Shown in pieces: positions 6,591 through 10,741 of a stretch of 10,741 bases of DNA. The notes under the pieces were generated by a model, which was not told the origin of the DNA, ran no database searches, and worked only from the letters and a program-made list of their open reading frames with translations. A program made the translations under genes and the position numbers. Every line of letters begins with the position of its first letter. Position 1 is the stretch's first letter. Origin of the DNA: CALGFI01 sp036374435 (GTDB lineage: Bacteria > Actinomycetota > UBA4738 > HRBIN12); assembly GCA_036374435.1 (NCBI GenBank), contig DASUTU010000085.1, positions 1-10,741 of the forward strand, in the 5' to 3' direction.

Positions 6591-7237
6591 CCGCGATCGA
6601 CGTCGCCCTCGAAGTCGGCGCCAAACGAACCTTCGCCATCGCGGTGGAATGGCCGGGATGGTGCCGCGCCGGGCGCGACGAGCAGGCCGCGCTCGAGACG
6701 CTGCTGGCGTACGCGCCCCGGTACGCGGCCGTGCTGCGCCGGACCCGCCTGAGGTTCCCGCGCGGGGAGACAGCCCTGCGGGTGGTCGAGCGGCTGCCCG
6801 GCGGGGCCTCGACCGACTTCGGCGCACCCGGCGAACCGTCCGCGACGGACGATCGTTCGGTCGCCAACGACGATCTCCGACGGTTCGGCTCGATCCTGAA
6901 GGCGTGCTGGCGCTCGTTCGACCGCGCCGCCCGGGCCGCCGAGGGCCGGGAGCTCGCCAGAGGTCCTCGCGGCGGCGGACGGGACCTCGACCGGATCGTC
7001 AGCCACGTCCAGGATGCCGACCAGGGCTATCTCCGAGCCCTGGGCTGGAAGGTGGACGGCAGCGATCGCGATCGAACCCGAGCGGCGATCCTCGAGGGCG
7101 TCGCGGCCGCGTCGCGGGGCGAGATCGAGCCGGTCGGGCCGCGCGGCGGCCGCCGGTGGACGGCCCGATTCTTCGTCCGCCGGTCGGCCTGGCACGTCCT
7201 CGACCACACGTGGGAGATCGAGGACCGCACGCTCTGA
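6587..7237 (+). CDS. DinB-like metal-site protein with HicB-like N-terminal domain
   Basis: A 216-residue protein starting at GTG 6587, whose last bases overlap the bcp stop. GGCGAGG just before is too close to be an ideal ribosome site, so translational coupling is likely. Residues about 4-50 (ALEVGAKRTFAIAVEWPGWC, then G-x-x-E-x-A-L-E-x-L) resemble the HicB-type/small ferredoxin-like fold strand-strand-helix pattern (PGW..G..EeAle.L). After a linker, the C-terminal part looks like a DinB four-helix fold: a helix with IVSHVQDADQGYLRALG (His140) and a last helix with AWHVLDHTWEIEDR (His203 and His207, an HxxxH pair). Together these could form the three-histidine metal site of DinB proteins. 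Many DinB-superfamily members in actinobacteria are thiol (mycothiol)-dependent transferases or isomerases, so a role with thiols beside a peroxiredoxin is plausible but inferred. The substrate is unknown. Confidence 0.75.
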   Translation: MTAIDVALEVGAKRTFAIAVEWPGWCRAGRDEQAALETLLAYAPRYAAVLRRTRLRFPRGETALRVVERLPGGASTDFGAPGEPSATDDRSVANDDLRRFGSILKACWRSFDRAARAAEGRELARGPRGGGRDLDRIVSHVQDADQGYLRALGWKVDGSDRDRTRAAILEGVAAASRGEIEPVGPRGGRRWTARFFVRRSAWHVLDHTWEIEDRTL

Positions 7238-7245
7238 TGCGGGTG

Positions 7246-7276
7246 GGTCAGGCCGGCGGCGGCTGGGGCCTGGACC
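7246..7276. terminator. Hairpin at the convergent stops of the DinB-like and DUF2231 genes
   Basis: GGTCAGGCC (7246-7254) pairs with GGCCTG (7267-7272) and, after one bulged G, ACC (7274-7276), giving nine base pairs around a 12-base loop. It covers the DUF2231 stop (7250-7248) and starts nine bases after the DinB-like stop. There is no U-tract. It could serve both convergent transcripts. Confidence 0.4.
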
Positions 7277-7868
7277 GGTCGCCGGGCAGCTGGTCCACCT
7301 CGGTCTCGTCCCAGGCGGTGCTGCCCTTCAAGGACTCGACGTTGAACTGGTAGTCGTACACGAGCGAGCCGCCGTAGGTGGCCCCCAGCGCGATGATCCC
7401 CGCCCCGAGCAGCGAGAGCACCAGGTTCAGCCCCGTCGCCCCCGCGACGTCGAAGTCGGCCAGGCGCGTCAGGATGTTGACGAGGTTGACCACGACCGCC
7501 GTCACCATCACGATCGCGTGCCAGTTCACGGTTCGCCACACCTGTGTGTGCATCGCGCGTCCGATCGGACCGCTCGATCGGTCCCGTTCGAGGCCCTTCC
7601 ACCAATCCCAGAAGCCGGTGATCGCGGTCAGCAACGCGATGATCTGGCCCGCCACGAGGACGAACGTCGCGGCGACGAAGTAGTCGCGCGCGACGGGCGT
7701 GCCCTCCTCGGCTACGAACGAGATGACGTCGAACACCGCCGCGAGCACGAGGCACACGATCGGGAAGTCGGTGAGCGGCGGGTGCGACGGCTTGCCCGCC
7801 CACCCTCGGATCCCCTTGAACTTCCGGCCCCGGAGCGTCAATCCCGGCCTGATCGAGAACAGTCTCAT
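7248..7868 (-). CDS. DUF2231 family integral membrane protein
   Basis: ATG 7868-7866 is preceded by GGAGGGAGGACG on the minus strand, a strong ribosome site that fixes the start; the frame is open far upstream but is not coding there. The 206-residue product has a basic N-terminus followed by the DUF2231 hallmark SHPPLTDFPI (His29). It has four membrane helices: about 35-53 (FPIVCLVLAAVFDVISF), 63-88 (ending in ITGFWDWW), 113-135 (VNWHAIVMVTAVVVNLVNIL) and 147-170 (ending in GATYGGSLVYDY). His29, His107 and His117 lie near helix ends and could be ligands for heme or metal, but that is inference; the family has no firmly established biochemical activity that I know of. The C-terminus is a hydrophilic, proline-rich tail. 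It lies 74 bp downstream of the CopD-like gene and probably shares its transcript. Confidence 0.85.
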   Translation of the reverse strand: MRLFSIRPGLTLRGRKFKGIRGWAGKPSHPPLTDFPIVCLVLAAVFDVISFVAEEGTPVARDYFVAATFVLVAGQIIALLTAITGFWDWWKGLERDRSSGPIGRAMHTQVWRTVNWHAIVMVTAVVVNLVNILTRLADFDVAGATGLNLVLSLLGAGIIALGATYGGSLVYDYQFNVESLKGSTAWDETEVDQLPGDRSRPQPPPA

Positions 7869-7942
7869 CGTCCTCCCTCCCGTGCCCTTCGACCGTCGCT
7901 GCGGTCGGTCCTCCCCGTCTCCTTCCGCGGGAAACGCGACCT

Positions 7943-8470
7943 TCACCAGTAGCGAGCGGTGGCCATCGCGAACACCGCGAGCGTGAGGAGCGCGAGGTCC
8001 AGCCGCGACAGGGCCCGCATGCGCTCCTGGATCCGCCCGATCGCCGCCCCCTGGACCTCGGTGGGCGGGCCGCCGCTCGCCTCGACCTCGAGGCCGATCT
8101 CGTTCAGGCGCTTGAGGTTCGGCGGGATCCCCAGCAGCCCGACGAAGAACGCCGCGGTGGCGGCGACGCCGATCGTCAGCCACAGGCCGAACGCGCTTCC
8201 GATCCAGTCCCCGAAGTCCCCGACGTCGGACAATCCGTTGAACCACAACACCCAACCACCGATCACCGTTACGGCCGCCAGCGCGGTGACGATCTCCGGT
8301 ACCTTCCGGCGCCCCACGAGCTCCTCCATCATCGGGCCGGCGGCCGGTCCGACCTTGGCGGAGCCCGGCTCGATGAAGACGGTGAACAGAAAGGAGGACC
8401 CGGCCCAGGCCACGCCGGCCATGATGTGGAAGATCCGGAAGACGAGCTCGAACGCTTGCGCGGCAATCAT
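7943..8470 (-). CDS. CopD/DUF2269-like four-helix membrane protein
   Basis: Starting at ATG 8470-8468, the 175-residue product has four membrane segments (about 7-31, 58-80, 89-113, 155-172). The first contains FRIFHIMAGVAWAGSSFLF with His15, and the second GGWVLWFNG. The His-containing first helix with AGVAWAGS resembles CopD/DUF2269-type membrane proteins, a loosely defined group linked to copper or redox processes at the membrane; the exact family is uncertain. An upstream ATG at 8503-8501 in the same frame would add 11 residues. I prefer 8470 because GGAGG (8483-8479) sits eight bases before it, and because a possible promoter (TTGACT 8531-8526, 18-bp spacer, GAGGAT 8507-8502) would place the transcript start inside the longer version. 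It is first in a probable two-gene operon with the DUF2231 gene and divergent from pirin. Confidence 0.75.
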   Translation of the reverse strand: MIAAQAFELVFRIFHIMAGVAWAGSSFLFTVFIEPGSAKVGPAAGPMMEELVGRRKVPEIVTALAAVTVIGGWVLWFNGLSDVGDFGDWIGSAFGLWLTIGVAATAAFFVGLLGIPPNLKRLNEIGLEVEASGGPPTEVQGAAIGRIQERMRALSRLDLALLTLAVFAMATARYW

Positions 8471-8501
8471 GAACCAGGCCTCCAGGATCGACGAAGGCAC
8501 C

Positions 8502-8531
8502 ATCCTCCGGCCGGCCGGCGTTCTCAGTCAA
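8502..8531 (-). promoter_or_regulatory. Candidate promoter of the CopD-like / DUF2231 operon
   Basis: On the minus strand TTGACT (8531-8526) is a near-consensus -35. After 18 bases GAGGAT (8507-8502) keeps the A2 and T6 of a -10. A start near 8495 would leave a leader of about 25 bases with GGAGG before ATG 8470. The -10 is weak. The other half of the region (8532-8600) should hold the pirin promoter, but I see no clear elements. Confidence 0.3.
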
Positions 8532-8611
8532 ACGGGCACCGTTACGGGAAGCATGGAGGGAATACCCGGCGAGGGGGGCGGCGTTGGCCCCTGGGGAGAA
8601 CAGGAGGAGCC

Positions 8612-9607
8612 ATGCCGGCCATCAGCGTCGAGGACCTGACGAAGCTCGTGCGCGTTCCGGCCGCCGATCCGGCGGCGCGGCCGCGGCGGGTGCGAACGGT
8701 CACCACCGCCCCTCGGGGGCTCGAGGGCGAGGGGTTCCCGGTCCGGCGGGCGTTCGCCGGAGTGGACCTGACCGAGCTCGACCCCTTCGTCCACATGGAC
8801 CAGATGGGTGAGGTCGAGTACGCCCCGGGCGAACCCAAGGGAACGCCCTGGCACCCACACCGCGGCTTCGAGACCGTCACCTACATGATCGACGGGATCT
8901 TCGAGCATCAGGACTCGAACGGTGGCGGCGGCGTGATCACCAACGGCGACACCCAGTGGATGACGGCCGGCGCCGGCATCCTCCACATCGAGAAGCCACC
9001 CGAGCACCTGGTGATGAGCGGGGGGTTGTTCCACGGCACCCAACTCTGGGTGAACCTCCCCAGGGTCCAGAAGTGGGCCCCGCCCCGCTACCAGGACCTG
9101 CGGGCCACCGAGGTGGCGCTGCTGGCCACCCCGGATGCCGGCGCACTGGTCCGGGTCATCGCCGGCGAGCTGTCCGGCCACCGCGGGCCCGGAGACACCT
9201 ATACGCCCATGACGTATCTCCACGCCTCGGTCTCGCCGGGCTCCCGCCTGGAGCTACCGTGGCGGCCGGACTTCAACGCGCTCGCCTACGTGCTCGCCGG
9301 CGCGGGCACGGTAGGGGCCGAGCGCCATCCCATCGCCACCGGGCAGCTCGCCGTGTTCGGGTCGGGGGACACGATCCGGCTGGACTCCGCCCCCGTCCAG
9401 GAGTCGCGGCATCCGGCGTTCGAGGTCCTGCTCCTCGGCGGCCGCCCCATCCGCGAACCGGTCGCCTGGTACGGGCCGTTCGTGATGAACACGAGGGACG
9501 AGCTGCTGACCGCGTTCGAGGACTACCAGGCCGGCCGGCTCGGCACGATCCCGGCGGCGCACCACACTCCCGACCACATCGTGGAGTCGGAGCCGACCGA
9601 AAGCTGA
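8612..9607 (+). CDS. Pirin family bicupin protein
   Basis: A 331-residue cytosolic bicupin. ATG 8612 follows AGGAGGAG (8602-8609). The N-terminal pirin domain carries the metal site: TPWHPHRGFETVTYMIDG gives His81 and His83, and ITNGDTQWMTAGAGILHIE gives His125 and Glu127. This reproduces the HxH...HxE arrangement of human pirin and E. coli YhhW. The C-terminal cupin (about 170-300) includes ELPWRPDFNALAYVLAG, GQLAVFGSGDTIRL, FEVLLLGGRPIREPVAWYGPFVMNT and a DYQAGRLG end, all typical pirin_C. Family members act as iron-dependent quercetin dioxygenases or as redox-sensitive cofactors; which applies here cannot be read out. Length is slightly above the common 230-300 because of an N-terminal extension of about 25 residues before RRVRTV. 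It is divergent from the membrane-protein operon and convergent with the zinc-ribbon gene. Confidence 0.93.
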   Translation: MPAISVEDLTKLVRVPAADPAARPRRVRTVTTAPRGLEGEGFPVRRAFAGVDLTELDPFVHMDQMGEVEYAPGEPKGTPWHPHRGFETVTYMIDGIFEHQDSNGGGGVITNGDTQWMTAGAGILHIEKPPEHLVMSGGLFHGTQLWVNLPRVQKWAPPRYQDLRATEVALLATPDAGALVRVIAGELSGHRGPGDTYTPMTYLHASVSPGSRLELPWRPDFNALAYVLAGAGTVGAERHPIATGQLAVFGSGDTIRLDSAPVQESRHPAFEVLLLGGRPIREPVAWYGPFVMNTRDELLTAFEDYQAGRLGTIPAAHHTPDHIVESEPTES

Positions 9608-9610
9608 GCC

Positions 9611-9643
9611 GCGATCGTGCCGATCAACGACCGGCGCGATCGC
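9611..9643. terminator. Strong bidirectional hairpin between pirin and zinc-ribbon genes
   Basis: GCGATCG (9611-9617) pairs with CGATCGC (9637-9643), T9618 can wobble with G9636, and GCCG (9619-9622) pairs with CGGC (9632-9635). This gives a 12-bp stem and a nine-base loop. It starts three bases after the pirin TGA (9605-9607). The stop codon of the convergent zinc-ribbon gene (9626-9624) lies in the loop. There is no U-tract on either side. Symmetry and position make this the best terminator candidate in the window. Confidence 0.55.
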
Positions 9644-10016
9644 CGCCCAGGAGCTCGTCGACGGCGACGTCGTCCTCGAGCAGGAAGTGGAACCCGATCA
9701 GGTCGTCGAGGCTGAGCGGCGGCGCGTCCGGGTCGGGGCTGCGGTCCTCGCGCGCCAGGATCCACTCCACCGGGACCTCGGGGTACCCGGCGTCCTCGTG
9801 GTCGGCCGGATGGATCGTCTCGGCCGGCTCGACCCCCGCGGCGATGAGCAGGGCCACGGTCTTGCGGCTGGCCGGCTTGCTCACCTCGGCGAAACATTCG
9901 GGGCAGGTGAACGCGTACGCGCCCCGCTCGGTTCCGTGCTCCAGGACCAGGGAGATGGCGGAGGCGCCCATGTCGACGTCCCCGCAGGTTGGGCATTTCG
10001 TCCTGATGATCGTCAT
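9624..10016 (-). CDS. Zinc-ribbon hypothetical protein
   Basis: ATG 10016-10014 with AGGA six bases upstream is chosen over an ATG at 10052, because the family begins at MTIIRTKCPTCGDVDM. The 130-residue product has two CxxC pairs, Cys8/Cys11 (CPTCG) and Cys38/Cys41 (CPEC), with a short strand region between them (ISLVLEH...AYAFTCPEC), a classic zinc ribbon. After it come KPASRKTVALLIAAGVEP, an acidic stretch, and the tail LSLDDLIGFHFLLEDD. This architecture (zinc ribbon, then a helix ending in DLL.FH.LL) is a widespread actinobacterial hypothetical family in my recollection, with no assigned function. Zinc binding is inferred from the cysteines; DNA, RNA or protein binding are all possible. 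It follows the nitroreductase on the same strand after a 120-bp gap with no convincing promoter, and converges with pirin. Confidence 0.8.
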   Translation of the reverse strand: MTIIRTKCPTCGDVDMGASAISLVLEHGTERGAYAFTCPECFAEVSKPASRKTVALLIAAGVEPAETIHPADHEDAGYPEVPVEWILAREDRSPDPDAPPLSLDDLIGFHFLLEDDVAVDELLGGDRAGR

Positions 10017-10136
10017 GGCGATTCCTGTATCGGCCGCAACACCGCTCGGCACCAGCGAAAACGGCCACGACGGGGCTACCCAGCGCGGGTGGTTTCGTCC
10101 AGCCCGGGCATCCCAAAGATCGGGTATCGACCGCTC

Positions 10137-10736
10137 CTACCAGCCGTTTCGGTGGAGCTGATCGGACAGCGCCCGGCGCGGCCGCGAGGCCCCGGAGCCC
10201 CCGGGCCGCTCGTCGGAGGCCCGGTAGCCCAGGCCGAGGATCCCGATGGGCCGGAGCCCGGCCGGCACCCCGAACCGCTCGAGCAGATCCCCCTCGCCGC
10301 GGGTGATGCCGAAGAACCAGGCCCCCAGCCCCTCGTCCACCGCGGCCAGGAGCATCGACATGGCGGCCATCGCGGCGTCCACCTCCCAGTACCGGACCGG
10401 CCACCCCTCTTCCCGGTCCATGCCGAAGGCGACCTTGTCGGGCTCGGAATAGCGGGCCAGGTACCGGCCAGGGTCGGGCAGCGGGATGACCAGGACGGTC
10501 GGGCCGTTTGCGACGACCTCGGCATCCCACCCGTGCTCGGGATCGCGAGTGATGTCCCAGAACTTGGCGATCGTCGCGGCCTCGTCGAGCACGAGGAACT
10601 CGACGCCCTGGGCGAACCCCGCGGAAGGGGCGCGGCGCCCCACGTCCACGATCCGGTCGACGGTCTCGCGCGGTACCGGCCGGCGATCGAACCGGCGCAC
10701 CATCCGGCGGCGGCGCACCACGTCACGGAACTCCAC
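10137..10736 (-). CDS. Nitroreductase family protein (FMN-dependent), start near window edge
   Basis: A 199-residue flavoenzyme of the nitroreductase fold. It starts at GTG 10736-10734 (VEFRDVVRRRRMVRRF) with GAGG right at the window edge; only five upstream bases are visible, so a longer N-terminus cannot be excluded, though family members normally begin here. Landmarks are the arginine-rich FMN-phosphate segment RRRRMVRRF (8-16), RAPSAGFAQGVEFLVL (35-50), the middle region with YWEVDAAMAAMSMLLAAVDEGLGAWFFG (117-143, the dimer-interface helix and flavin loop) and PIGILGLGY (163-171). Such proteins use NAD(P)H and FMN to reduce nitro compounds, quinones or other substrates, usually as homodimers; the natural substrate is unknown. 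The C-terminal tail is Arg/Pro-rich and ends in HRNGW. It is the first visible gene of a minus-strand pair with the zinc-ribbon gene. Confidence 0.9.
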   Translation of the reverse strand: MEFRDVVRRRRMVRRFDRRPVPRETVDRIVDVGRRAPSAGFAQGVEFLVLDEAATIAKFWDITRDPEHGWDAEVVANGPTVLVIPLPDPGRYLARYSEPDKVAFGMDREEGWPVRYWEVDAAMAAMSMLLAAVDEGLGAWFFGITRGEGDLLERFGVPAGLRPIGILGLGYRASDERPGGSGASRPRRALSDQLHRNGW

Positions 10737-10741
10737 GCCTC

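Noticed and set aside
7869..8531. N-terminal extension of the DUF2231 frame up to 8531
   Set aside because: It overlaps the CopD-like gene in another frame and lacks coding character. The strong GGAGGGAGG site fixes the start at 7868.
1..10741. Defence system, mobile element, biosynthetic cluster or tRNA/integration site
   Set aside because: No transposase, integrase, nuclease, toxin-antitoxin pair, NRPS/PKS or tRNA-like sequence was seen. The HicB-like segment at 6587 is fused to a DinB-like domain and has no HicA partner.

Overview
The window is a GC-rich (about 70%), densely packed chromosomal segment. It most likely comes from an uncultured or poorly characterised actinomycete-type bacterium (Actinomycetota). 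The reasons are strong G/C bias at third codon positions, the family mix (MMPL transporter, small acidic protein with PEADAxEQAR repeats, zinc-ribbon protein with an FHFLL tail, DinB-like and DUF2231 proteins), and at least two starts that look leaderless. I see no tRNA, rRNA, CRISPR array, insertion sequence, phage gene or integration site. This reads as ordinary core/housekeeping chromosome.

Layout. Left edge (minus strand): a truncated secreted RTX-type calcium-binding repeat protein (1-444), preceded by what looks like a broken C-terminal fragment of a beta-sandwich, carbohydrate-binding-like protein (about 468-790). Plus strand: an MMPL/RND-type lipid or drug exporter (815-3442). It converges on a small acidic repeat protein (3452-3679, minus). 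Divergent from that, plus strand: a YbaK/EbsC-type aminoacyl-tRNA deacylase (3858-4325), then class II fumarase fumC (4374-5765). A doubtful short minus ORF (5802-5978) sits in the gap before a Bcp/PrxQ peroxiredoxin (6126-6590). That gene overlaps, by GTGA, a DinB-like protein with a HicB-like N-terminus (6587-7237).

Right part: two multi-pass membrane proteins on the minus strand (DUF2231, 7248-7868; a CopD/DUF2269-like protein, 7943-8470) are divergent from a pirin-family cupin (8612-9607). The pirin gene converges on a zinc-ribbon hypothetical (9624-10016, minus), which lies downstream of a nitroreductase (10137-10736, minus) that may run off the right edge.

Functional reading: a loose oxidative/redox theme runs through the right half (peroxiredoxin, pirin, nitroreductase, two membrane proteins with histidines in or near membrane segments). 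Fumarase represents central carbon metabolism and YbaK translation quality control. I infer no single pathway. At several convergent junctions a GC-rich hairpin lies on or beside the stop codons, which suggests shared bidirectional termination without a U-tract. I did not find a convincing undescribed system. The most noteworthy items are the HicB-like/DinB-like architecture coupled to bcp, the stop-codon hairpins, the leaderless starts, and the gene remnant near the left edge.
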